Of a stretch of 14,969 nt of DNA, positions 7,422 to 14,906 are shown one piece after another. Both the position numbers and the translations under genes were made by a program. Source of the DNA: Pseudomonadota bacterium (lineage in GTDB: Bacteria > Pseudomonadota > Gammaproteobacteria > Burkholderiales > Nitrosomonadaceae); NCBI GenBank assembly GCA_018240935.1, contig JAFEEV010000024.1, positions 1 to 14,969 of the forward strand. The letters run 5' to 3'. The stretch's first letter is position 1. Each line of letters opens with the position of its first letter. The notes under the pieces were generated by a model, which searched no databases, was not told the DNA's origin, and was given only the letters and a program-made list of their open reading frames with translations.

Positions 7422-8018
7422 TTACGGTATAAAAAAATCATCCAGTAAATCGTGACAGCATTGCTTAACTGGCGCGGACGATTTTTCTATTTGCATCCGC
7501 AACAACGCGCCTTGCCAGGCATTAATCAATAAATCAGCCATTTCTTCAGGCGTTTTGTCCGTTCTGACCGATCCTTGTTGCTGCGCCTGGGCCAAGCCGG
7601 ATTGCAATAAATCCCGATATCGTGCGATGGCCGATTGCAGGGATTGCTGACATACATCGCTGGTGCTGCCAATTTCTCCCATGAGGCTGCCCAGCAAACA
7701 ACCGCCTTTAAATTGGTTTTCCTCAAGTTCCACAATCAGCTCGGCAAAATAGCGCCGGATGGCCCCCAGCGCATCGGAACCGGATTGCTGGAGATGCGCG
7801 GATAACCGCGCAATGAACGGCTCGATATAATGCTGGATGACCGCCGCGCCAAATTCTTCTTTGCTGTTGAAGTAGTTATAAAAAGAACCTTTGGGGACAT
7901 TAACCGCATCGAGAATCTCCTGTAAGCCGGTACCGTGATAGCCTTGGTTCATAAAAAAAACAACGCCTTGGTTCAGCAGACCTTCTCGATTAAATTCTTT
8001 TTTACTTAATTTTGACAT
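7422..8018 (-). CDS. TetR/AcrR-family transcriptional repressor, NemR-like
   Basis: This 198-residue one-component regulator has an N-terminal helix-turn-helix domain: LNQGVVFFMNQGYHGTGLQEILDAVNVPKGSFYNYFNSKEEFG (about residues 15-57), with the classic recognition sequence KGSFYNYFNSKEEF. The C-terminal ligand-binding domain includes ENQFKGGCLLGSLMGEIG and a cysteine before QQSLQSAIARYRDLL. The GGCLLG segment recalls the GCL segment of NemR, a regulator that senses electrophiles through cysteine, so a reactive-compound sensor is possible but unproven. No good Shine-Dalgarno precedes the ATG. Instead a strong promoter places the transcription start at or next to the start codon, suggesting a leaderless message. 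The matching palindromes at 7387-7398 and 8030-8041 suggest autoregulation and control of the DUF4242 gene. Confidence 0.92.
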   Translation of the reverse strand: MSKLSKKEFNREGLLNQGVVFFMNQGYHGTGLQEILDAVNVPKGSFYNYFNSKEEFGAAVIQHYIEPFIARLSAHLQQSGSDALGAIRRYFAELIVELEENQFKGGCLLGSLMGEIGSTSDVCQQSLQSAIARYRDLLQSGLAQAQQQGSVRTDKTPEEMADLLINAWQGALLRMQIEKSSAPVKQCCHDLLDDFFIP

Positions 8019-8024
8019 GCAGAA

Positions 8025-8053
8025 ATAATACGACCGGTTGTCTTATAAATCAA
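8025..8053 (-). promoter_or_regulatory. TetR gene promoter with operator in the spacer
   Basis: On the minus strand, TTGATT (8048-8053) and TATTAT (8025-8030) are separated by exactly 17 bases. Nearly all of the palindrome ACAACCGGTCGT (8030-8041) lies within that spacer, where a bound repressor would block RNA polymerase. The A of the TetR ATG is 7 bases after the -10, so the transcript would begin at or beside the start codon. This agrees with the lack of a Shine-Dalgarno sequence. Confidence 0.65.
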
Positions 8054-8099
8054 GCCTAATTTGCAATGAATGTTTTTAAACAATGGATTCCTGATGGAT

Positions 8100-8176
8100 T
8101 GGCGCGCCCAACACGATTCGAACGTGCGACCCCCGCCTTCGGAGGGCGGTACTCTATCCAGCTGAGCTATGGGCGC
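8100..8176 (-). tRNA. tRNA-Arg (anticodon CCG)
   Basis: The minus strand folds as a complete 77-base tRNA. The acceptor stem is GCGCCCA paired with TGGGCGC, the D-arm is GCTCAGCTGGATAGAGT, and the anticodon stem CCGCC/GGCGG encloses the 7-base loop CTCCGAA with anticodon CCG. The T-arm holds GTTCGAATC. The discriminator is G and the 3' CCA is encoded in the genome. It reads CGG arginine codons. It sits between the CorB-type gene and the TetR gene and has its own probable promoter. The 3' end of a tRNA is a common integration site, but no integrase or duplicated tRNA end is seen here. Confidence 0.97.
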
Positions 8177-8215
8177 GTTGATGGGAAATTATCTTCCGGT
8201 ACTTGCCGGGCGACA

Positions 8216-8244
8216 GGATAACCGCTTTTAGTATTTCCGTCCAA
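8216..8244 (-). promoter_or_regulatory. probable tRNA-Arg promoter
   Basis: On the minus strand, TTGGAC (8239-8244) and TTATCC (8216-8221) are spaced by 17 bases and lie about 40 bases before the tRNA 5' end. A GC-rich discriminator (TGTCGCC) follows, typical of stable-RNA promoters under stringent control. The match is moderate and not experimentally supported. Confidence 0.5.
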
Positions 8245-8292
8245 CTTGGATCGCGGTCTTGGTAAGAATTGGCTGCGGGTATCGGCTTTGCT

Positions 8293-9597
8293 TTATTCAT
8301 TCGCCCAGCCGGGATACTTCGCCGCTGTTTCAACTGCAAGGGGGAAGATTTTAACAGTTTTTACAATCCTGTTTTTGGTTTGAATCACTTCGATCGGATA
8401 ACCGGCAATGTTAAGGCTCGTCCCTGCTTCCGGAATATCCTCAAAAAATTCCAGGATCAGGCCATTCAAGGTTTTCGGTCCATCCAGCGGGAATTGCATA
8501 CCCAGCTTGCGGTTCAACTCGCGTAACAAAGTGCTTCCTTCGACAATGATGCTGCCGTCTTCCTGCTTCTGAAAAATACTGGTCAGGGTCGGTGCGTGCG
8601 TAGTGAATTCGCCGATAATCTCTTCGATAATGTCGTCCAGCGTAATCAATCCCAGCCATTCGCCATATTCGTCAACGACCAGGCCGATTCTTCTCTGGTT
8701 TTCCTGGAATAATTGCAGTTGCGAAAACAACGATGTTCCGGAAGGGATGAAATAAGGTTCGCGCATGACTTTTTCCAGCGTGGCGGCGGTTATTTTTCCT
8801 CCTTGCATCTGATTCAATACCTTCCGCACATGCACGATACCGACAATATTATCCATGCGCTCGCGGTAAACCGGTAAACGGGTGTGATGGCACGTCAGCA
8901 ATTGCGAATGAATGACGTCATCATCCGCATTCAGGTCAATCGCCTCGATCTGACTGCGCGGCACGATGACATCGTCTACGGTGATGGTTTCAAGATCAAA
9001 CAAGTTCAGTAGCATGCTCTGATGCTTGTTCTGGATAAAATGCCCGCCTTCCAGCACCAAAGTTTTCAGTTCTTCCGTGCTGATTTTTTGCTCGAGTTCG
9101 CCCTTTTGAGGCTTGAGCCGGAACAGGATCAGCAATCCGCTGACAAATAAATTAACAAACCATACAACAGGATAGAAAATAATCAACAGCGGTGTCAGGA
9201 CATAGCTCGAAGCTAAAGCAATCCGTTCAGGATAAGCGGCGGCAATGACTTTTGGGGTAATTTCGCTGAATACCAGAATGGCGAAAGTCACGGCGATCGT
9301 CCCCATCAATAACGCAAAGTCGTCATGAGCGAAAAGAGTGCCGACAATAATGGCGACCAAGGTTGCTGATGCCGTGTTCAATAAATTGTTGCCGAGAAGA
9401 ATGACGCCTAATAACCGGTCAGTCTTGTCGAGCAGTTTTATGGTCAACCGGGCGCCGCGATGACCTTGCTTGGCAAGATGCCGCAAACGATAGCGGTTGA
9501 TCGCCATCATGCTGGTTTCGGATAGGGAGAAAAAGCCTGATAAAACGAGTAAAAACACCAATGCGATTAGCATGATGTATAGCGGCATATCTTCCAA
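8293..9597 (-). CDS. CorB/YfjD-type membrane protein (CNNM/DUF21, CBS pair, CorC_HlyC domain)
   Basis: This 434-residue inner-membrane protein has the CNNM/DUF21 transmembrane domain (about residues 1-185: LSGFFSLSETSMMAINRYRL, LGVILLGNNLLNTASA, LVFSEITPKVIAAAYPERIA). A CBS-domain pair follows (about 200-325: ITVDDVIVPRSQIEAID, TRLPVYRERMDNIVGIVHV, IGLVVDEYGEWLGLITLDDI). The C-terminal CorC_HlyC domain includes DGSIIVEGSTLLRELNRKLG and FPLDGPKTLNGLILE. Order and length agree with E. coli YfjD/CorB, a family tied to Mg2+/Co2+ transport or efflux; the exact ion is uncertain. I chose the TTG at 9595-9597 because AGGTGA precedes it at good distance and MEDMPLY resembles family N-termini; the ATG at 9586-9588 has GGAAG too close. 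It is divergent from the cyanophycin genes. Confidence 0.93.
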   Translation of the reverse strand: MEDMPLYIMLIALVFLLVLSGFFSLSETSMMAINRYRLRHLAKQGHRGARLTIKLLDKTDRLLGVILLGNNLLNTASATLVAIIVGTLFAHDDFALLMGTIAVTFAILVFSEITPKVIAAAYPERIALASSYVLTPLLIIFYPVVWFVNLFVSGLLILFRLKPQKGELEQKISTEELKTLVLEGGHFIQNKHQSMLLNLFDLETITVDDVIVPRSQIEAIDLNADDDVIHSQLLTCHHTRLPVYRERMDNIVGIVHVRKVLNQMQGGKITAATLEKVMREPYFIPSGTSLFSQLQLFQENQRRIGLVVDEYGEWLGLITLDDIIEEIIGEFTTHAPTLTSIFQKQEDGSIIVEGSTLLRELNRKLGMQFPLDGPKTLNGLILEFFEDIPEAGTSLNIAGYPIEVIQTKNRIVKTVKIFPLAVETAAKYPGWANE

Positions 9598-9644
9598 GAA
9601 TCACCTGTAGTAAGTAATGGTAAAAGCATTAAATAAACAATCAT

Positions 9645-9674
9645 ATATTCTGAGTCGAAGCAAATTTTTGTCAA
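9645..9674 (-). promoter_or_regulatory. probable promoter of the CorB-type gene
   Basis: On the minus strand a consensus -35 TTGACA (9669-9674) is followed after 18 bases by a weak -10, GAATAT (9645-9650), about 50 bases before the TTG start. The -35 is perfect, but the -10 matches only half of consensus. Confidence 0.4.
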
Positions 9675-9728
9675 CAGGAAGAGCCTTTCAATTAAAGGAT
9701 ATTGATAATTTTGTGCTCGATATTAAAT

Positions 9729-9743
9729 TTCAGATTATCTGAA
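9729..9743. promoter_or_regulatory. perfect inverted repeat, possible operator for the cyanophycin genes
   Basis: TTCAGAT and ATCTGAA are perfect 7-bp arms around one central T, located 157 bases before the cphA' ATG in AT-rich DNA. Size and symmetry suit a dimeric regulator. It does not match the arginine-repressor box as I know it. Chance occurrence in AT-rich DNA is possible. Confidence 0.35.
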
Positions 9744-9899
9744 TGCTTAAATATATTTTTGATATTTAATGGATAATGCAAAAGGTGCGGCGGTTTTTCC
9801 AGGAATGACAGAATGATGTAACTGAAAATTGTTTTGTTTTTTGTAAACCTATTAATTGGACTAGCGTTAATAGCATCTCTTCGTTCTGATTCAAATGCT

Positions 9900-12230
9900 A
9901 TGTCTGACTCCTTAAATTTAGGCTGCAATAGTTCTAAAGATATTAAATTTCTTGAAATCAAGCACCTGAATGGTCCCAATATGTGGACTTATTACCCTGC
10001 TTTGGAAGCAACCGTCGATATCGGCGAGCTGGAAGACTTTCCATCCGATAAGATTCCGGGTTTTTATGAACGGTTATCGGAATGGCTGCCGTCCCTGATA
10101 GAACACCGTTGCAGCTATGAAGAACGCGGCGGTTTTTTACGCCGTGTCAAGGACGGTACTTGGCCGTGCCATATTCTTGAGCATGTCACGCTGGAACTTC
10201 AAAATCTGGCCGGCATGCGCGGCGGTTTTGGCCGGGCGCGCGAAACATCGGTGCGCGGTGTTTATAAAGTCGCATTAAGCGCATGGCATGCGGAAATTAC
10301 CAAAGCGGCTATGTATTCGGCGCGTGAGCTGGTCTTGGCTGCAATGAATTTTCAGCAAGCGCGCAATCCGTATTACGATGTCGATGGCGCTATTGAGCGT
10401 ATCCGTGATCTCGTCGATTCGCTGTGGCTCGGACCTTCTACTGCTTGCATTGTAGACGCGGCTGTTGCTCGTAATATTCCGGCCATTCGTCTGATCACAA
10501 AAGGAAATCTTGTACAACTGGGGCATGGCGCACGGTGCCGCCACATATGGACCGCAGAAACCGATCGCACCCCGGCAGTAGCCGAGAGTATTTCCCGCGA
10601 TAAGGATTTAACGAAATCACTGCTGCAATCTTGCGGTGTTCCGGTTCCGGAAGGGCGTGTGGTGGAGAGCGCTGAAGCTGCTTCGGAAGCGGCGAACGAA
10701 ATCGGCGTGCCGGTTGTTGTAAAACCGTGTGATGGCAATCATGGACGCGGCGTTTTCATTGAGTTGAGCCAGCGTGAAGAAATCGAATCGGCTTTTCACG
10801 TAGCGTTAAAAGAGGGCAGCGAGGTATTGGTCGAGCGCTATGTTCCGGGTACTGAACATCGTTTGTTGATTGTGGGCGATCGTCTTGTCGCTGCCACGCG
10901 CGGCGATTCGGTGTCCGTTGTGGGGGATGGCGTTTCAACCATTGCGGAACTGGTCGAATCGCAAATCAATTCTGACCCCCGGCGCGGATTGACGGAGGAC
11001 CATCCGTTGAATTTGATCCGCTTGGATAGCGCAGCGCAAATCGAAATTGCCCGCCAAGGCTACCAACGTGATTCAATCGTGCCGGCCGGCATCAAAGTTT
11101 TGATTCAGCGCAATGGAAATCACGCCTTCGATGTGACGGATCAAGTGCATCCGAGTACCGCGTCCATTGCATCCCTTGCGGCGCGCGTTATCGGGTTGGA
11201 CATTGCCGGGATCGATCTGGTTACCAGCGATATTTCACGCCCGTTGAATGAACAAGACGGCGCTATTGTTGAAGTGAATGCGGGACCAAGTTTGCTGATG
11301 CATATCAAGCCGGCAGTCGGCACGCCGCGGCCTGTTGGAAAAGCAATCGTCGATCACTTGTTTCCGGATCAAGAGAATGGCCGCATTCCTATCGTCGGCA
11401 TTTCCGGGAGCTATGGCAAAACACCGGTGGCTTATCTTGTTGCCAGATTGCTGGTTCTTTCCGGAAAACAAACTGGGTTGGCGTGCAGCAGCGGACTTTA
11501 TCTGGATTACCGGCAAATCGATAAAAACAACAGCGCTAATTGGGCGGCAGCCAATCGCACATTGCTGAATCCGACCGTTGAAGCCGCTGTCTTCGAGAAT
11601 GGCTTCGATACGCTGATGAATGAAGGGCTGGCCTATGACAGCTGCCAGGTCGGGGTAATTACAAATGTTGATCCTGCTTGTCATTTTGGGCGGCATGGCA
11701 TTGAAACCCGCAAGCAAGTTTATACCGTATTGCGAACGCAAGTCGATATTGTGACGCCGACAGCCGCAGCGATTGACGATGTGGAAAAAGATGTGAAGCT
11801 GCCGACCGGTGCTGCGGTGCTCAATGCAAAAGATGACATGCTGGTAGAAATGGCCGAATTGTGCCACGGCGAAGTCATCTTCTTCAGCAGTGAAGCGGAT
11901 TTGCCCGTAATCACCCAACATCGGGCCAATGGAACCGGTCCTACTCACGGAAAACGCGCTGTCATCATCCGGAATGACAAAATTGTGCTTGCTTCCGGTA
12001 CGAATGAATTGTTACTGCTCAATTTACGCGAAATCTCCGCGGAAAGCGGGATGAAAAGCACTCAAGCGATAGAAAATATTTTGGCGGCAGTAGCCGCAGC
12101 GTGGGCGTTAGGTATTGAGCCTGAAGTTATACGTGTTGGAATTGAAACATTTGGTTTTAGTCAAGATAAATACAAACCTGAAAATCAGAATCTTTCTACC
12201 GGATTACAAACTCAAGGGATTAAGTTATGA
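9900..12230 (+). CDS. cphA: CphA' : truncated cyanophycin synthetase homologue with intact N-domain motif
   Basis: This 776-residue CphA paralogue starts at the ATG at 9900. The start is uncertain because no Shine-Dalgarno is visible and the frame is open back to a TTG at 9834. The N-domain has HILEH (91-95) and LELQNLAGMRGGFGRARET, where CphA1 enzymes have a metal-type HxxEH primer-making site. An ATP-grasp domain (about 230-490) shows VVVKPCDGNHGRGV and VERYVPGTEHRLL, but the Mg-binding end reads VEVNAGPSLLMH rather than GPGLRMH. The Mur-ligase-like domain has GSYGKTP (503-509) instead of GTNGKTTT, and the protein stops before the C-terminal ligase lobe, ending in an unmatched lysine/asparagine/glutamine-containing tail. 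Its stop overlaps the start of the full-length cphA (ATGA). It probably helps or primes that enzyme rather than polymerising alone; this is an inference. Confidence 0.9.
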   Translation: MSDSLNLGCNSSKDIKFLEIKHLNGPNMWTYYPALEATVDIGELEDFPSDKIPGFYERLSEWLPSLIEHRCSYEERGGFLRRVKDGTWPCHILEHVTLELQNLAGMRGGFGRARETSVRGVYKVALSAWHAEITKAAMYSARELVLAAMNFQQARNPYYDVDGAIERIRDLVDSLWLGPSTACIVDAAVARNIPAIRLITKGNLVQLGHGARCRHIWTAETDRTPAVAESISRDKDLTKSLLQSCGVPVPEGRVVESAEAASEAANEIGVPVVVKPCDGNHGRGVFIELSQREEIESAFHVALKEGSEVLVERYVPGTEHRLLIVGDRLVAATRGDSVSVVGDGVSTIAELVESQINSDPRRGLTEDHPLNLIRLDSAAQIEIARQGYQRDSIVPAGIKVLIQRNGNHAFDVTDQVHPSTASIASLAARVIGLDIAGIDLVTSDISRPLNEQDGAIVEVNAGPSLLMHIKPAVGTPRPVGKAIVDHLFPDQENGRIPIVGISGSYGKTPVAYLVARLLVLSGKQTGLACSSGLYLDYRQIDKNNSANWAAANRTLLNPTVEAAVFENGFDTLMNEGLAYDSCQVGVITNVDPACHFGRHGIETRKQVYTVLRTQVDIVTPTAAAIDDVEKDVKLPTGAAVLNAKDDMLVEMAELCHGEVIFFSSEADLPVITQHRANGTGPTHGKRAVIIRNDKIVLASGTNELLLLNLREISAESGMKSTQAIENILAAVAAAWALGIEPEVIRVGIETFGFSQDKYKPENQNLSTGLQTQGIKL

Positions 12231-14800
12231 AAGTGTTACGTATGCGCGCTTTGCGCGGGCCTAATTTATGGAGTCAGCACACCTCTATTGAAGCTACCGT
12301 CTTCTGCAGCGGACCTGAGAACGACATCGATACGATTTCCGGTTTTGAAGCACGGCTACGTGAGCGTTTTCCCGAAATTTCCTTACTTCAGACCGCCGGT
12401 CATCATGAAGCGGTTACGCTAGCCCATGTGCTTGAATTTGCCACGCTCGGTCTGCAAGTGCAAGCCGGTTGCCCGGTAACATTCAGCCGTACGGTGCGAA
12501 CTCCCGAAGCGGATACCTACCGGGTCATCGTCGGATACAGCGAGGAGAAAGTGGGCCAGCTGGCTTTCGAACTGGCGCAGGCTTTATGTATTTCGGCTAT
12601 CGAGGATACCGCTTTTGACATAACAGATGCTCTGCGCCGCTTGCGAGAGCTTAATGAAGATATCCGCTTGGGGCCGAGTACGGGGTCTATCGTCCAAGCA
12701 GCGGTAGCGCGCGGTATTCCGTTCCGCCGCTTGACGGAAGGCAGTCTGGTGCAATTTGGCTGGGGCAGTAAGCAGCGGCGTATTCAAGCATCCGAGAGTG
12801 ACCGGACCAGCGCTGTCGCCGAATCGATTGTACAAGACAAAGAATTAACCAAAACCTTGCTGCATGCAGCGGGCATACCGGTGCCCCAAGGCCGGGAAGT
12901 GACGAACGCCGAAGATGCATGGGCGGCAGCTTGCGAAATCGGCGTTCCGGTCGTGATAAAACCGCAAGACAGTAATCAAGGTAAAGGGGTAACCGTCAAC
13001 CTGATTACTGCCGAACAGGTAAAAGCGGCTTTTATGATCGCAGCTGAAATCAGCGATAACGTTTTAGTGGAACGTTATATTCCCGGGCATGATTATCGCT
13101 TGCTGGTCGTCGGGAATAAGCTGGTTGCCGCAGCACGGCGCGACCCTCCGCAAGTTATTGGCGACGGTGTGCATAGTATTTTTGAACTGGTGGAACAAAT
13201 CAATCGTGACCCGATGCGGGGTGAAGGACATGTTTCTTCGTTAACGAAAATTCATCTGGACGAAATTTCTTTAGCGTACTTAGCGGCGCAAGGATTGACA
13301 GCCGAGTCGGTTCCCGTGAAAGGCATGCGCGTCGTATTGCGTAAAAATGCCAATTTATCAACGGGAGGCACGGCAACGGACGTAACCGATGATGTGCATC
13401 CCGAGCTGGCGGCGCGCGCAATTGCGGCTGCAAAAGTGGTGGGGCTGGATATCTGCGGTATCGATGTGGTCTGCGATAATGTTATGAACTCCCTGGAAGA
13501 TCAGGGCGGCGGCATTATTGAAGTGAATGCGGCGCCCGGTTTGCGTATGCATTTGCAACCTTCCTATGGTAAAGGACGCGCTGTGGGGGAAGCCATCATC
13601 GATTATATGTTTCCTCAAGGAGAAGATGCGCGTATTCCGGTGATAGCCGTTACCGGCACCAATGGTAAAACAACGACTACCCGCGTAATTGCCAACATTT
13701 TGCAAAATGATCGCAAACGTGTTGGTGTAACTTGCACCGATGGCGTTTATGTCGACGGGCAATGCATTGATACCGGTGATTGCAGTGGTCCGAAGAGCGC
13801 AAGGAATATCCTGTTTCATCCGGATGTCGATGCCGCCGTTCTAGAAACGGCGCGCGGCGGTCTGTTGCGCGAAGGTTTGGGATTTGATCGCTGCCATGTT
13901 GCGGTAGTGACCAATATTGGCATGGGCGATCATCTGGGTATGGCCTATATCAATACGGCGGAAGAGTTAGCCGTGGTCAAGCGGATTGTTGTGCAAAATG
14001 TGACACCCGAAACCGGTTTTGCGGTGCTTAATGCGGCTGATCCGCTCGTGGCCAGTATGGCTGATCATTGCCCGGGTTCGGTCATTTTCTTTGCGCATGA
14101 TAAGCATCATCCCGTGCTGGCGATGCACCGCGCACAACATAAACGCGTCATTTATGTGGAAAACGGTTGTATCGTCGCCGCAGGTGAATCCGGCGAATAC
14201 CGCATACCGTTGAATGAAATTCCATTGACCCAAAACGGCAGTATCAACTTTCAAATAGAAAATGTGATGGCTGCCGTTGGCGCCGGTTGGGCGCTTGGCT
14301 TGGAGTGGAGGGTGATTCACGCGGGTGTGTCAAGTTTTGTCAGCGATACACAAACGGCGCCCGGCCGTTTCAATCTTTTCAATTATCGCAACGCTACCCT
14401 GATTGCGGATTACGGCCATAATCCGGATGCAATTCAGGCGCTGGTTAGCGCGATCGATAACATTCCATCGAAAAAACGCTCTGTGGTCATTAGCGCAGCA
14501 GGCGACCGGCGTGATGAAGATATTCGTCAGCAGACAAGAATTCTGGGCGATGCGTTTGATGAAGTGGTGCTGTATCAGGATCAATGCCAGCGCGGACGCG
14601 CCGATGGGGAAGTGTTGACGTTATTGCGCGAAGGTTTGGGTAATGCCAAACGCACGCAAAAAATTAGTGAAATAGTTGGAGAATCTATTGCAATTGATGC
14701 AGCACTGTCCAATTTGCAGGACGGTGAGTTATGCCTCATTTTGGTCGATCAGGTCGAACAATCGCTGGGACAGATTAACAACCGCATCGCATTAGGGTAA
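12227..14800 (+). CDS. cphA: cyanophycin synthetase (full-length, L-Asp and L-Arg adding)
   Basis: This 857-residue enzyme makes multi-L-arginyl-poly-L-aspartate, a cytoplasmic nitrogen reserve. It starts MKVLRMRALRGPNLWSQHTS, matching CphA N-termini; AAGGGA lies 7 bases upstream. The ATP-grasp domain (about 200-470), which in the family adds Asp to the backbone, has VVIKPQDSNQGKGV, VERYIPGHDYRLLVV and EVNAAPGLRMH. The Mur-ligase-like domain, which adds Arg to the side chain, has an intact P-loop GTNGKTTTT (477-485), LETARGGLLREGLGF, TNIGMGDHLG, and a C-terminal lobe with DYGHNPDA (728-735) and AAGDRRDEDI. The N-domain is degenerate where primer-making enzymes have HxxEH: HVLEF (67-71), with G75 where the paralogue has Glu. 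Start overlaps the cphA' stop, implying coupled translation. No cyanophycinase gene is in the window. Confidence 0.96.
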   Translation: MKVLRMRALRGPNLWSQHTSIEATVFCSGPENDIDTISGFEARLRERFPEISLLQTAGHHEAVTLAHVLEFATLGLQVQAGCPVTFSRTVRTPEADTYRVIVGYSEEKVGQLAFELAQALCISAIEDTAFDITDALRRLRELNEDIRLGPSTGSIVQAAVARGIPFRRLTEGSLVQFGWGSKQRRIQASESDRTSAVAESIVQDKELTKTLLHAAGIPVPQGREVTNAEDAWAAACEIGVPVVIKPQDSNQGKGVTVNLITAEQVKAAFMIAAEISDNVLVERYIPGHDYRLLVVGNKLVAAARRDPPQVIGDGVHSIFELVEQINRDPMRGEGHVSSLTKIHLDEISLAYLAAQGLTAESVPVKGMRVVLRKNANLSTGGTATDVTDDVHPELAARAIAAAKVVGLDICGIDVVCDNVMNSLEDQGGGIIEVNAAPGLRMHLQPSYGKGRAVGEAIIDYMFPQGEDARIPVIAVTGTNGKTTTTRVIANILQNDRKRVGVTCTDGVYVDGQCIDTGDCSGPKSARNILFHPDVDAAVLETARGGLLREGLGFDRCHVAVVTNIGMGDHLGMAYINTAEELAVVKRIVVQNVTPETGFAVLNAADPLVASMADHCPGSVIFFAHDKHHPVLAMHRAQHKRVIYVENGCIVAAGESGEYRIPLNEIPLTQNGSINFQIENVMAAVGAGWALGLEWRVIHAGVSSFVSDTQTAPGRFNLFNYRNATLIADYGHNPDAIQALVSAIDNIPSKKRSVVISAAGDRRDEDIRQQTRILGDAFDEVVLYQDQCQRGRADGEVLTLLREGLGNAKRTQKISEIVGESIAIDAALSNLQDGELCLILVDQVEQSLGQINNRIALG

Positions 14801-14861
14801 ACCTTCGCGTATTGATCCCTGACTTGCTGTTAATTTACACAATCTACTGTCAAGTGCATAA

Positions 14862-14906
14862 ACTGGATAGCCCGCAATAGCCCATCGCCATTGCAGGCTA
14901 TCCAGT
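14862..14906. repeat. strong hairpin downstream of cphA
   Basis: ACTGGATAGCCCGCAAT (14862-14878) pairs with ATTGCAGGCTATCCAGT (14890-14906), two 17-base arms with one mismatch around an 11-base loop, 61 bases after the cphA stop. No T-tract follows on the plus strand, so it is not a standard intrinsic terminator. It could stabilise the cphA mRNA 3' end, be part of a repeat family, or mark the edge of a mobile element beyond the window. The remaining bases, 14801-14861 and 14907-14969, show no supportable gene. Confidence 0.75.

Larger units (their letters stand above)
9598..9899. other. 302-bp AT-rich divergent spacer between the CorB-type gene and cphA'
   Basis: This stretch is markedly richer in A and T than the flanking genes. 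It holds the probable promoter of the CorB-type gene, a perfect 7-bp-arm palindrome at 9729-9743 and repeated GATATT(A/T)-type words. It must contain the promoter of the cphA'-cphA pair, but I cannot pick a convincing plus-strand -35/-10. Bases 9834-9899 are also open in frame with cphA'. A 95-residue minus-strand ORF crosses the right end but looks like chance. Confidence 0.6.

Noticed and set aside
8100..8176. tRNA-Arg gene as an integrated-element attachment site
   Set aside because: No integrase gene and no repeat of the tRNA 3' end were found in the window.
9692..9979. 95-residue minus-strand ORF across the cphA' start region
   Set aside because: It overlaps the cphA' N-terminus, lies in AT-rich DNA where composition is skewed, has no convincing ribosome site and no recognisable motif.
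11235..11948. 237-residue minus-strand ORF inside cphA'
   Set aside because: It is antisense to the well-supported Mur-like domain of cphA' and shows no domain signature, so it is a shadow of the plus-strand codon bias.
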